Assembly: GCA_017792425.1 (NCBI GenBank)
Contig: CP051233.1
Coordinates: 461,457 to 525,456 of the forward strand
DNA: 64,000 bases
Source: Thalassovita sp.
Lineage (GTDB): Bacteria; Pseudomonadota; Alphaproteobacteria; Rhodobacterales; Rhodobacteraceae
Reading direction: 5' to 3'
Shown here: positions 33,884-42,523 of the stretch, piece after piece
Layout of the letters: every line of letters begins with the position of its first letter
Position numbering within the stretch: the first letter of the stretch is position 1
Made by a program: the position numbers and the translations under genes
The notes under the pieces: model-generated
Seen by the model: the letters and a program-made list of their open reading frames with translations, nothing else
What the model was told of the DNA's origin: nothing
The model's database searches: none

Positions 33884-35425
33884 ATGACGGATTGCAACAA
33901 CGCCGCGAATCATTTCGTGGATCGTCACCTGTCGCAGGGGCGCGCGGACAAGCGCGCATTCCTAGAGGCGGATGGCCTGCGGCGTGATATGACCTATGGC
34001 CAACTGGCCGACCAGACCAGCCGCGCCGCCGCCGCCTATGCGCGCGCCGGGATCAACCGCGAAGAACGTGTGGCCCTGCTGGTGCTGGACCAGTTGGAAA
34101 TGCCGGTGCTGTTCTGGGGCGCGCTGAAGGCCGGGGTGGTACCGATCCCGCTGAACACCCTTCTGGCGGCGCAGGTTTATGACGTGATCCTGCGCGACAG
34201 CCGCGCCGCCGCGCTGTTCGTGTCGGAATCGCTCTATCCCGTCGTTGCCCCGGTGTTGCAGGGCAACCCGTTCCTGCGCCGGGTGGTGGTGATCGCCGAT
34301 TCCGCGCCGGACGGCGCGCAAACCTACGCAGATTTCATGGATGGATGCGCCCCCGCAGAAACCGTTGAAACCTCTGAGGATGAAGTCGCCTTCTGGCTCT
34401 ACTCCTCGGGATCGACCGGCCAGCCCAAGGGGGTGAAGCATGTCCACGGCAGCCTGTGCGCCACCGCCGAAACCTACGGGGCGCAGGTGCTGGGCATCCG
34501 GGAGTCCGATGTCGTCTATTCCGTGGCAAAGCTGTTCTTTGCCTATGGTCTGGGCAACGCGATGACCTTTCCGATGGACGCGGGCGCTACGACGGTGCTG
34601 TTTTCCGGCCGCCCCACCCCCGATGCCGCCGCCGACATCCTGAACACTCATAAGCCTACCGTTTTCTGCGGCGTGCCAACCCTCTATGCCGCGATGGTGC
34701 ATTACTGGGAGGACGGCAAGCCGCTGCCCGCCGCCCCGCTGCGCACCTGCATTTCCGCAGGCGAGGCGCTGCCCGAGGAAATCGGCAAGAAATGGCACGC
34801 GCTTTGGGGGGTCGATATCCTGGATGGCGTCGGGTCCACCGAAATGCTGCACATCTTCCTGTCCAACCGCCCCGGTGACGTGGTTTATGGCACTTCTGGC
34901 ATTCCGGTGCCGGGCTATGATGTGCGCCTTGTGGACGAGCATGATCAAGACGTGGCCGAGGACGAAGTGGGCGAATTGCTGGTGCGCGGTCCTTCTGCCG
35001 CTGACGGCTATTGGAATCAGCGCGGCAAATCACGCTCCACCTTCGAAGGTCATTGGACCCGCACAGGCGACAAGTACGAACGCACCCCGCAGGGCCGCTA
35101 TGTCTACTGCGGGCGCACCGACGACATGTTCAAAGTGTCTGGTATCTGGGTGTCGCCGTTCGAAATCGAACAGGCGCTTGTTGCTTTCCCCGCCGTGCTG
35201 GAGGCCGCCGTTGTCGCCCATCATGACGAAGAAGGGCTGGAAAAACCCAAGGCGTATGTGGTGCTGAAAGAAGGCCACGGCGCGGAAGAACTGGACGCGC
35301 TGAAAGAGTTCGTGAAGCAGAAGATCGGCAAGTGGAAATATCCCCGCTGGGTCGAAATCGTGCCGGACCTTCCGAAAACCGCCACTGGCAAGATCCAGCG
35401 GTTCAAGCTGCGCGAGGGCGCGTGA
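33884..35425 (+). CDS. Benzoate-CoA ligase
   Basis: A 513-residue AMP-forming ligase that makes benzoyl-CoA, the entry step of the box pathway. The phosphate loop LYSSGSTGQPKGVKHVHGS near residues 171-189 is typical of benzoate-CoA ligases (BclA/BadA). LDGVGSTEMLHIFLSN, GRTDDMFKVSGIWVSPFEIE and the C-terminal TATGKIQRFKLRE catalytic lysine follow. The stop overlaps the next gene's start (TGATG). Two candidate BoxR sites lie upstream. Confidence 0.95.
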   Translation: MTDCNNAANHFVDRHLSQGRADKRAFLEADGLRRDMTYGQLADQTSRAAAAYARAGINREERVALLVLDQLEMPVLFWGALKAGVVPIPLNTLLAAQVYDVILRDSRAAALFVSESLYPVVAPVLQGNPFLRRVVVIADSAPDGAQTYADFMDGCAPAETVETSEDEVAFWLYSSGSTGQPKGVKHVHGSLCATAETYGAQVLGIRESDVVYSVAKLFFAYGLGNAMTFPMDAGATTVLFSGRPTPDAAADILNTHKPTVFCGVPTLYAAMVHYWEDGKPLPAAPLRTCISAGEALPEEIGKKWHALWGVDILDGVGSTEMLHIFLSNRPGDVVYGTSGIPVPGYDVRLVDEHDQDVAEDEVGELLVRGPSAADGYWNQRGKSRSTFEGHWTRTGDKYERTPQGRYVYCGRTDDMFKVSGIWVSPFEIEQALVAFPAVLEAAVVAHHDEEGLEKPKAYVVLKEGHGAEELDALKEFVKQKIGKWKYPRWVEIVPDLPKTATGKIQRFKLREGA

Positions 35426-36240
35426 TGGATTGGGCGGCTGGCAAGGGGTTCGTAAGTGTCGGCGGCGCCCGGCTGGAATATGCCTGCTGGGGGCCCGCGC
35501 CCGAACAGGCCCCGACGATTGTCCTGCTGCACGAAGGGTTGGGATGCGTCGCCCTGTGGCGCGATTTCCCGGCAAAGCTGGCTGCCGCGACGGGGTGGGG
35601 GGTCATCGCCTATTCCCGTGCGGGCTATGGCCAGTCCGATGGCAAGCCGCTGCCGTGGCCCGTCCACTACATGACGGACGAGGCGGTGAGTGTCCTGCCG
35701 CATCTGCTGGACGCTATCGGGTTTCGCACCGGTGTCCTGATGGGACATTCCGACGGCGCGACCATCGCCAGCATCTATTGCGGCAGCGTCGAGGATTTCC
35801 GTGTCCGCGGCTTGGTCGTCATGGCGCCGCATTTCTTTACCGAACCGATGGGTCTGGACTCGATTGCGCAGGCCAGGGTGAGCTATGATACCGGTGATCT
35901 GAAACCGAAACTGGCGAAATACCACCGTGACGTGGAAAACGCCTTTCGCGGCTGGAACGACAGTTGGCTGAACCCGAAATTCCAGTCGTGGAACGTGGCT
36001 GATGTCATCGACTATCTGCGCATCCCGACGCTGGCAATCCAGGGGGCGGATGACGAATACGGAACGCTGGCGCAGATAGACGAAATCGCCACGCGGTCCT
36101 ACGCGCCGGTTGAGGTGGAAATCCTGCCCGACTGCGGCCATGCGCCCCAGTTCGATCAACCCGAACAGGTTCTGTCCGCCGTGACCGAATTCACCGCCCG
36201 CCTGACCCGGATCGAAGCCGCGCAACCCGAATCGGCCTGA
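35425..36240 (+). CDS. Alpha/beta hydrolase of the benzoate cluster
   Basis: A 271-residue alpha/beta-hydrolase-fold enzyme. The nucleophile elbow is MGHSDGA (Ser near residue 113), with an acid in IQGADDEYG and the histidine in PDCGHAPQFD. The start at 35425 overlaps the ligase stop by one base; a longer frame inside the ligase is not credible. Similar hydrolases accompany box genes; a role on a CoA thioester or ring-cleavage side product is inferred. Confidence 0.87.
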   Translation: MDWAAGKGFVSVGGARLEYACWGPAPEQAPTIVLLHEGLGCVALWRDFPAKLAAATGWGVIAYSRAGYGQSDGKPLPWPVHYMTDEAVSVLPHLLDAIGFRTGVLMGHSDGATIASIYCGSVEDFRVRGLVVMAPHFFTEPMGLDSIAQARVSYDTGDLKPKLAKYHRDVENAFRGWNDSWLNPKFQSWNVADVIDYLRIPTLAIQGADDEYGTLAQIDEIATRSYAPVEVEILPDCGHAPQFDQPEQVLSAVTEFTARLTRIEAAQPESA

Positions 36241-36247
36241 GGAAATA

Positions 36248-36270
36248 GGCATAATAGTGCATAATTGCAC
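36248..36270 (+). promoter_or_regulatory. Candidate BoxR operator 1 upstream of boxC
   Basis: GGCA-TAATAG-TGCA (36248-36261) fits TGCA-N6-TGCA with two changes; its complement carries the CTATTA core. It shares its right arm with a perfect inverted repeat GTGCA-TAAT-TGCAC (36257-36270). Confidence 0.6.
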
Positions 36271-36322
36271 GGTCAAATTTGCTGATGGCCCACGAATTCA
36301 GCAGAATATCGGAAGTATTAGT

Positions 36323-36336
36323 GACATTATAGTGCA
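36323..36336 (+). promoter_or_regulatory. Candidate BoxR operator 2 upstream of boxC
   Basis: GACA-TTATAG-TGCA; on the other strand this reads TGCA-CTATAA-TGTC, the same core as the site before the TRAP SBP gene. Confidence 0.55.
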
Positions 36337-36362
36337 TAAAAGGCTTTTCAGACGACGCCATG

Positions 36363-36376
36363 TGTACTATATTGCA
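36363..36376 (+). promoter_or_regulatory. Candidate BoxR operator 3 upstream of boxC
   Basis: TGTA-CTATAT-TGCA matches TGCA-N6-TGCA with a single change and lies 34 bp before the boxC start, where it would overlap a promoter -10 or the transcription start. Confidence 0.6.
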
Positions 36377-36409
36377 GAAAACGCGAACAGGTTATGAGGA
36401 GACACCGAC

Positions 36410-38065
36410 GTGACCAAAGTGATCGACTTTCAGACGGACCCGTCCAAGTACCGCCACTGGAAAGTGCAATATGACGGTGACGTCGCGCGCCTTGTCATGG
36501 ATGTTGACGAAAACGGTGGCCTGTTCGATGGCTACCAGTTGAAGCTGAACTCCTACGATCTGGGCGTGGATATCGAACTGGCAGACGTTGTTCAACGGAT
36601 GCGGTTTGAGCACCCCGAGGTAAAGGTGGTGGTCATGCAATCCGGCAAGGACAAGGTGTTCTGCGCCGGGGCCAACATCCGCATGCTGGGCGGTGCTGAA
36701 CATGCGCACAAGGTGAATTTCTGCAAGTTCACCAACGAAACCCGTAACACTTTCGAGGCCGCTGAACAGGACTCGGGCCAGAAATACGTGGCTGCGGTCA
36801 AAGGCTCCTGCGCCGGTGGCGGATACGAACTGGCGCTGGCCTGTAACCACATCATTCTGACCGACGATAGCAGCAGCGCCGTGGCCCTGCCAGAGGTTCC
36901 CCTGCTGGCCGTTCTGCCCGGCACCGGCGGCCTGACCCGCGTCACGGACAAACGCAAGGTCCGCCGCGATCTGGCAGACGTATTCTGCGCGATGGAGGAA
37001 GGCGTGCGCGGCAAGCGGGCCAAGGACTGGAAGCTGGTGGACGAGGTCGTGCCGAACTCGAAGTTCGATGAAACGGTCACCGAACGCGCCCGTGAATTCG
37101 CTGCCGCCACCCCGGCAAAGGCCGAAAAGGGCATCGCCCTGACCGCGCTGGCCCGGACCTTCTCGGATGACGCGATCCATTACTCGCTGGTCGATGTCGA
37201 ACTGGACCGCGCCGGTCGCAAGGTGACCATCACGTTGAACGGTCCCGACGGTGATGCCCCTGCGTCGGTGCAAGACCTGCTGGCGCAAGGTGATCAGACC
37301 TACCTGCTGCGCCTGGCGCGCGAACTGGACGACGCGATCCTGCACCTGCGCAACAACGAAAAGGATCTGGGGCTGTGGGTCATCCGCACCCAGGGTGACG
37401 CCGATGCCGTACTTGCCCATGAAAAGCTGCTGCTGGACAACAAGGATCACTGGTTGGCCAACGAAATCCTGCAATACTGGAAGCGCGTTCTGAAACGGAT
37501 TGACGTGACTTCGCGCTCGCTGGTGGCGTTGGTGGAACACGGGTCGTGCTTCGCAGGGGTGCTGGCGGAAATTCTGTGGGCGGTGGACCGCACCTATATG
37601 ATGGAGGACGAGTTCGAAGGCGACAACCGTCCGATGGCCAAGATCGTCCTGTCCGACAGCAACTTCGGCACTTACCCGATGGGCAACGACCTGACCCGCC
37701 TGCAGACCCGTTTCCTGGGCGCGCCGGAACAGGTGGACACGTTGAAAGACCACATCGGCGAGGAGATAGAGGCCGAACAGGCCGAGGATCTGGGCCTTGT
37801 CACCTATATCTTCGATGACATCGACTGGGAGGACGAAATCCGCATTTTCATGGAAGAACGCGCCAGCTTCAGCCCCGACGCGATGACCGGGATGGAGGCC
37901 AACCTGCGCTTTGCTGGCCCAGAAACCATGGAAACCCGCATCTTCGGCCGCCTGACCGCTTGGCAGAACTGGATCTTCCAGCGCCCGAACGCTGTGGGCA
38001 AGGACGGTGCCCTGCAGCGTTATGGCACCGGGGTCCGCGGCGATTACAACATGCAGCGCGTGTAA
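36410..38065 (+). CDS. boxC: 2,3-Epoxybenzoyl-CoA dihydrolase BoxC
   Basis: A 551-residue enoyl-CoA-hydratase-superfamily enzyme that opens the ring of 2,3-epoxybenzoyl-CoA with water, giving 3,4-dehydroadipyl-CoA semialdehyde and formate. FCAGANIRMLGGAEH near residue 83 and SCAGGGYELALACNHI near 138 are the oxyanion-hole regions of the N-terminal crotonase domain; a second, diverged crotonase domain follows. Length is right for BoxC. It starts with GTG, preceded by ATGAGGAGA. Confidence 0.95.
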   Translation: MTKVIDFQTDPSKYRHWKVQYDGDVARLVMDVDENGGLFDGYQLKLNSYDLGVDIELADVVQRMRFEHPEVKVVVMQSGKDKVFCAGANIRMLGGAEHAHKVNFCKFTNETRNTFEAAEQDSGQKYVAAVKGSCAGGGYELALACNHIILTDDSSSAVALPEVPLLAVLPGTGGLTRVTDKRKVRRDLADVFCAMEEGVRGKRAKDWKLVDEVVPNSKFDETVTERAREFAAATPAKAEKGIALTALARTFSDDAIHYSLVDVELDRAGRKVTITLNGPDGDAPASVQDLLAQGDQTYLLRLARELDDAILHLRNNEKDLGLWVIRTQGDADAVLAHEKLLLDNKDHWLANEILQYWKRVLKRIDVTSRSLVALVEHGSCFAGVLAEILWAVDRTYMMEDEFEGDNRPMAKIVLSDSNFGTYPMGNDLTRLQTRFLGAPEQVDTLKDHIGEEIEAEQAEDLGLVTYIFDDIDWEDEIRIFMEERASFSPDAMTGMEANLRFAGPETMETRIFGRLTAWQNWIFQRPNAVGKDGALQRYGTGVRGDYNMQRV

Positions 38066-38073
38066 CAACGGGG

Positions 38074-38133
38074 GGTGCGTGAACTCACGCACCCTACATT
38101 TAGTGAACCGTAGGGTGCGTGAGTTCACGCACC
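38074..38133. repeat. 24-bp perfect inverted repeat between boxC and boxB
   Basis: The left arm 38074-38097 (GGTGCGTGAACTCACGCACC then CTAC) is the exact reverse complement of 38110-38133, with a 12-nt spacer. Each arm is itself a hairpin (9-bp stem, 2-nt loop), so RNA could fold as two small hairpins or one long one. It resembles REP/BIME-type repeats and could modulate boxB versus boxC mRNA levels or terminate in both directions. Confidence 0.85.
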
Positions 38134-38151
38134 TCCCCAAGGGAGAGAAAA

Positions 38152-39603
38152 ATGCTTGATCTGATCAATGTCAGCTATGACACCCAAATCCCCAACAACG
38201 TCGGTCTCAGCAGCGACAAGCGCGTCCTGAAGGCGTTGGAAAAATGGCACCCCGGTTATATCAACTGGTGGAATGACCTGATCCCCGACAACTTCCAGAA
38301 ATCGCTGGTTTACCTGCGTACCGCCGTTTCGGTGGACCCCAAGGGCTGGGCGAAATTCGACTACGTGAAAATGCCCGAATACCGCTGGGGCGTCCTGCTG
38401 GCCCCGCAGGTCGAAGGCCGCACCATCCCCTGTGGCGAACACGCCGGCCAACCTGCGTGGCAAGAGGTGCCGGGCGAATACCGCAACCTGATGAAGCGCC
38501 TGATCGTGATCCAGGGCGATACCGAACCGGCCTCTGTCGAACAGCAGCGTTTCCTGGCCCTGTCCGCACCGTCCCTTTACGACATGCGCAACCTGTTCCA
38601 GGTCAACGTGGAAGAAGGCCGCCACCTGTGGGCGATGGTCTATCTGCTGCACAAGTATTTCGGCAAGGACGGCCGGGAAGAGGCGGATGACCTGCTGCGC
38701 CGTTCCTCGGGCTCCGAAGAGGCGCCGCGGATGCTGGGTGCTTTCAACGAGGAAACGCCGGACTGGCTGTCCTTCTTCATGTTCACCTATTTCACCGACC
38801 GTGACGGCAAGATGCAGTTGGAATCGCTGGCGCAATCGGGCTTTGACCCGCTGTCGCGCACCTGCCGCTTCATGCTGACCGAAGAGGCCCACCACATGTT
38901 CGTGGGCGAAACCGGCGTGGGCCGCACCATCCAGCGCACCTGCGAGGTGATGAACGAACACGGCATCACCGATCCCTATGACGTGGACAAGATCCGCGGA
39001 TATGGCGTGATCGACCTGCCGACCATCCAGAAAAAGCTGAACCTGCACTATACCCTGTCGCTGGACCTGTTCGGCCAAGAGGTTTCCACCAACGCGGCCA
39101 ATGCCTTTAATGCGGGCATCAAGGGCCGCTACATGGAAAACCGCATCGACGACGACCACCAGTTGACCAGCGACACCTATACCGTCTGGGATCTGGAGGA
39201 CGGCAAGGTTGTCCGCAAGGACGTGCCCGCCCTGACCGCCATCAACATGCGCCTGCGCGATGACTATACCCGCGACGCCGCCGGTGGTGTTGGCCGCTGG
39301 AACAAGATCATCGAAAAGGCCGGGATCGAGTTCGAGATGAAGCTGCCGCACGAGGCGTTCAACCGCAAGATCGGCGTGTTCTCTGGACATAACTTCGATC
39401 CCGAAGGTAACCTCGTCAGTGGCGAAGCCTACGACAAGGGCCTGACCGAATGGCTGCCGACCCATGCGGACGGCGACTTTATCCAGTCGCTGATGAAGCC
39501 GGTGACCGAACCCGGCCAATACGCCAGCTGGATCAGCCCGCCGAAGGTCGGCATCGACAACAAGCCAGGCGATTTCGAATACGTCAAACTCCACATGGCG
39601 TAA
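38152..39603 (+). CDS. boxB: Benzoyl-CoA 2,3-epoxidase, oxygenase subunit BoxB
   Basis: A 483-residue class I di-iron monooxygenase that adds an oxygen atom across C2-C3 of benzoyl-CoA using electrons from BoxA. Iron-ligand signatures are NVEEGRHLWAM near residue 153 and TEEAHHMFVGETG near 244. The start at MLDLINVSYDTQIPNNVG has GGGAGAG upstream; an 11-codon longer frame arises from the upstream repeat. Confidence 0.95.
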   Translation: MLDLINVSYDTQIPNNVGLSSDKRVLKALEKWHPGYINWWNDLIPDNFQKSLVYLRTAVSVDPKGWAKFDYVKMPEYRWGVLLAPQVEGRTIPCGEHAGQPAWQEVPGEYRNLMKRLIVIQGDTEPASVEQQRFLALSAPSLYDMRNLFQVNVEEGRHLWAMVYLLHKYFGKDGREEADDLLRRSSGSEEAPRMLGAFNEETPDWLSFFMFTYFTDRDGKMQLESLAQSGFDPLSRTCRFMLTEEAHHMFVGETGVGRTIQRTCEVMNEHGITDPYDVDKIRGYGVIDLPTIQKKLNLHYTLSLDLFGQEVSTNAANAFNAGIKGRYMENRIDDDHQLTSDTYTVWDLEDGKVVRKDVPALTAINMRLRDDYTRDAAGGVGRWNKIIEKAGIEFEMKLPHEAFNRKIGVFSGHNFDPEGNLVSGEAYDKGLTEWLPTHADGDFIQSLMKPVTEPGQYASWISPPKVGIDNKPGDFEYVKLHMA

Positions 39604-39660
39604 TCGAAGCAAGGCCGGGGTATCCCGTGTGCCCCGGCCACACCGCGACAGGAGGAGAAA

Positions 39661-39825
39661 ATGGAAATCGAACGTCAGGCCGCCAAGGCCCCTCGGACCA
39701 CCGCCGTCGGCGAAACCGTGACCACGCTGGGTGGCAACTGTGTCGGCTGCACCGATTGCCGCGGCCTGTGCCGCGCGCTGATAGAGGTCATCACCTTCCC
39801 CGACGCCATCCTGCACCCGCATTAA
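39661..39825 (+). CDS. Small four-cysteine protein between boxB and boxA
   Basis: A 54-residue protein with a strong Shine-Dalgarno (GGAGGAGAAA) directly before its ATG. The motif Cys27-x2-Cys30-x2-Cys33-x3-Cys37 (CVGCTDCRGLC) is the spacing of a 4Fe-4S ferredoxin or small metal site. The N-terminus is basic (ERQAAKAPRTTAVGET) and the tail is hydrophobic (ALIEVITFPDAILHPH). It lies 57 bp after boxB and 34 bp before boxA, on the same strand. I do not recognise a named family; a role in electron transfer or cluster assembly for BoxAB is inferred. Confidence 0.8.
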   Translation: MEIERQAAKAPRTTAVGETVTTLGGNCVGCTDCRGLCRALIEVITFPDAILHPH

Positions 39826-39859
39826 ATCTGCCGACCCGCGCGAACAGAAAGCAGACCCC

Positions 39860-41047
39860 ATGAACATGCCCCTGAAACAGCACCTGATCGACCCCGAAAT
39901 CTGTATCCGCTGTTACACCTGTGAAATGACCTGCCCGATCGAGGCGATCGTGCATGACGACAACAACGTCGTGGTGGACGCTGGCAAATGCGATTTCTGC
40001 ATGGCCTGCATCCCGGTCTGCCCCACCGGGTCCATCGACGAATGGCGCGTGGTGACGGAACCCTATTCGCTGGAGGATCAGTTCGGCTTCATGGAACTGC
40101 CTGAACAGGCCGAAATCACCCAGTCCGAGGCCACCGGCGGGCTAGAGGCGTTGGACGACGCGATGGCCGCCCTTCTGGCCGAGGCTCACGCCGGTGCTGG
40201 GGGCAAGGCGGTCGCGCCAACCTCTGCGTCCAAGCCCGCGATCAACATGTACAATCTGGCCAAGCCGATCCAGGCGACGGTGCAGGGCAACTATCGCCTG
40301 ACCGCCGAAGGCGCGGACAGCGACGTGCGCCATATCATCCTGTCGTTCCAGGACAAGTTCCCCGTCCTTGAGGGCCAAAGCATCGGGATCATCCCCCCCG
40401 GGCAGGATGCCAAGGGGCAACCGCATCTGCCGCGCCTTTATTCCGTATCCAGCCCGCGCGACGGTGAACGCCCGAATTATGGCAACGTGTCCCTGACCGT
40501 GAAGCGCGAAGAAAACGGTCTGTGTTCCAACTACGTCTGCGACCTGAAGGCAGGCGACAAGGTGAACGTGACCGGCCCCTTCGGCGCGACCTTCCTGATG
40601 CCCGACGACCCGCAGGCCCGGCTGCTGATGGTCTGCACCGGCACCGGGTCCGCCCCGATGCGCGCCTTCACCATGCGCCGCCAGCGCACCGTGGGTGCGA
40701 AATCTGGCGGCATGACGATGTTCTTCGGCGCGCGCAGCCCCGACACGCTGCCCTATTTCGGGCCGCTGAAGAAGGTGCCGGAAACCCTGCTGAAAACCCA
40801 CATGGTGTTCAGCCGCCTGCCGGATCAGCCCAAGGAGTACGTGCAGGACCGGATGATGGCCGAACAGGATGCCGTCGCCGAAATGCTGGCCGATCCGAAC
40901 ACCCATATCTACATCTGCGGCCTGCGCGGGATGGAGGAAGGCGTGGAAAAGGCATTCACCAACATCGCCGAAAGCATCGGCACCCAGTGGGTTGCCCTGC
41001 GGGACACGATGCGCCAAGAAGGGCGCTACCACGTAGAGACCTACTAA
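39860..41047 (+). CDS. boxA: Benzoyl-CoA 2,3-epoxidase, reductase subunit BoxA
   Basis: A 395-residue iron-sulfur flavoprotein that passes electrons from NADPH to BoxB. Two 4Fe-4S motifs stand at the N-terminus (Cys15, 18, 21, 25 and Cys44, 47, 50, 54). They are followed by a ferredoxin-NADP-reductase module with the FAD motif RLYSVSSPRDGE and the NADP motif VCTGTGSAPMRAF. The arrangement is diagnostic for BoxA. The tail EGRYHVETY is typical of FNR-type enzymes. Confidence 0.95.
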   Translation: MNMPLKQHLIDPEICIRCYTCEMTCPIEAIVHDDNNVVVDAGKCDFCMACIPVCPTGSIDEWRVVTEPYSLEDQFGFMELPEQAEITQSEATGGLEALDDAMAALLAEAHAGAGGKAVAPTSASKPAINMYNLAKPIQATVQGNYRLTAEGADSDVRHIILSFQDKFPVLEGQSIGIIPPGQDAKGQPHLPRLYSVSSPRDGERPNYGNVSLTVKREENGLCSNYVCDLKAGDKVNVTGPFGATFLMPDDPQARLLMVCTGTGSAPMRAFTMRRQRTVGAKSGGMTMFFGARSPDTLPYFGPLKKVPETLLKTHMVFSRLPDQPKEYVQDRMMAEQDAVAEMLADPNTHIYICGLRGMEEGVEKAFTNIAESIGTQWVALRDTMRQEGRYHVETY

Positions 41048-41049
41048 GC

Positions 41050-41493
41050 ATGCCCGACCAGACCGAACCGCATTTCGTCCATGAAATCCGCGTGACATGG
41101 GGCGATTGCGACCCCGCGCAGATCGCCTATACCGCCCGCCTGCCGTGGTTCGCGCTGGACGCGATCAATGCGTGGTGGGAGGCACACCTGGGCGGTGACG
41201 GCTGGTTCCAGATGGAACTGGACCGCGGTTACGGCACGCCCTTCGTGCATCTCAGCATGGATTTCGCGTCGCCAGTCACGCCGCGCCACCGGCTGATGTG
41301 CCAGGTGGACCCGGTAAAACTGGGCGAAACCTCGATCGCGTTCCGGGTCATCGCGCGCCAGAACGGCAAGCTGTGCTTCAAGGGCCGTTTCGTCTGCGTG
41401 TTCATCGTCGCCAAGGAATTCCGCAAGCGCGCCGCTCCGCCGGAAATCGTGGACATCGTGACCCCGCTGCTGGTCGCCGAAGATGCCGCCTGA
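41050..41493 (+). CDS. 4-Hydroxybenzoyl-CoA-type acyl-CoA thioesterase
   Basis: A 147-residue hotdog-fold thioesterase of the 4HBT family. VTWGDCDPAQIAYTARLPWF carries the catalytic aspartate (Asp21). It starts 2 bp after the boxA stop, so it belongs to the box operon, probably releasing CoA from benzoyl-CoA or dead-end aromatic thioesters to prevent CoA depletion. The frame runs open far upstream inside boxA, but the ATG at 41050 gives the family's normal length. Confidence 0.92.
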   Translation: MPDQTEPHFVHEIRVTWGDCDPAQIAYTARLPWFALDAINAWWEAHLGGDGWFQMELDRGYGTPFVHLSMDFASPVTPRHRLMCQVDPVKLGETSIAFRVIARQNGKLCFKGRFVCVFIVAKEFRKRAAPPEIVDIVTPLLVAEDAA

Positions 41494-41539
41494 TCTGCCG
41501 AATTTCATTGCGCACAAGCGGCCAAACAGGCTACCTTAA

Positions 41540-41553
41540 TGAAATATAGTGCA
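41540..41553 (+). promoter_or_regulatory. Candidate BoxR operator upstream of boxR
   Basis: TGAA-ATATAG-TGCA; the other strand reads TGCA-CTATAT-TTCA with the same core as the other sites. It lies 45 bp before the boxR start and would allow autoregulation. Confidence 0.55.
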
Positions 41554-41597
41554 TATGGCGCCTGCCTTTTGCGCTATCCCGCGCAAGGCAAGGTGAC

Positions 41598-42515
41598 ATG
41601 GGCGAAATCACGAACTTCCGGGGCGAATCCACGCCCAGCGAATCCCGCTCCCTGTCGGAACAGGAAGTGTCCCTGCTGATCGCGCGTGTCGGCGAACGTG
41701 TCCGCAAGGCCCGCGAACGCAAGGGCATCCCCCGCCGCGTGCTGTCGGAAATCTCGGGCGTGTCCCCCCGTTACCTGGCGCAGCTAGAGGCGGGCGAGGG
41801 CAACATTTCCATCGGCCTGCTGCAACGGGTCGCCACCGCGCTGGATCACCGCATCGAATGGCTGATGACCGAAGAAGACCCCTGGTCGTCAGAGGCGCTG
41901 CATGTCGCCGATCTCTATCGCTCTGCCAACACCGAAACCCGCGCGCGCGTCATGCACCTGCTGCGCCCGGAATCCGCTGCCGAATTGCGCGCCCACCGGA
42001 TCTGCCTGTTGGGTCTGCGCGGGGCAGGCAAATCCACGCTGGGCCAGAAGGCGGGCGAGGCGCTGAACATCCCCTTCGTTGAGTTGAACCGCGAAATCGA
42101 GGAACAGTCCGGCATGCCGGTGAACGAGGTCATGGCGCTTTATGGCCAAGAGGGCTATCGCAAGCTGGAAGCGCAGGCCGTCACCCGCGTGATCCAGACC
42201 CATGACACGATGATCCTGGCCGTCGCCGGGGGCATCGTCGCGGCGCCCGACACCTATACGACCCTGTTGAACCGGTTCCACACAATCTGGGTCAAGGCAT
42301 CGCCCACTGAACACATGGACCGCGTCCGCGCCCAGGGCGACACCCGCCCGATGGCGGGCAACCCCGAGGCGATGGCCGATCTGAAATCCATCCTGACCAG
42401 CCGCGAGGCGCTGTATGAAAAGGCGCAGGTCAGTCTGGACACTTCGGGCAAGCCCACCGCGCAATCCCTCCAGGACCTGCTGGCCCTGATCCGGGACAAT
42501 CGCTTCCTGGGCTGA
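41598..42515 (+). CDS. boxR: BoxR/BzdR-type regulator (XRE domain fused to shikimate-kinase-like domain)
   Basis: A 305-residue repressor. Residues 28-90 form an XRE helix-turn-helix (GERVRKARERKGIPRRVLSE, then VSPRYLAQLEAGEGNIS). Residues 135-305 are shikimate-kinase-like, with the P-loop LLGLRGAGKST and the substrate region FVELNREIEEQSGM. In the BzdR/BoxR family the kinase-like domain binds benzoyl-CoA, which releases the protein from TGCA-N6-TGCA operators. Six such sites occur in this cluster. Confidence 0.93.
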   Translation: MGEITNFRGESTPSESRSLSEQEVSLLIARVGERVRKARERKGIPRRVLSEISGVSPRYLAQLEAGEGNISIGLLQRVATALDHRIEWLMTEEDPWSSEALHVADLYRSANTETRARVMHLLRPESAAELRAHRICLLGLRGAGKSTLGQKAGEALNIPFVELNREIEEQSGMPVNEVMALYGQEGYRKLEAQAVTRVIQTHDTMILAVAGGIVAAPDTYTTLLNRFHTIWVKASPTEHMDRVRAQGDTRPMAGNPEAMADLKSILTSREALYEKAQVSLDTSGKPTAQSLQDLLALIRDNRFLG

Positions 42516-42523
42516 CCGTCCGC

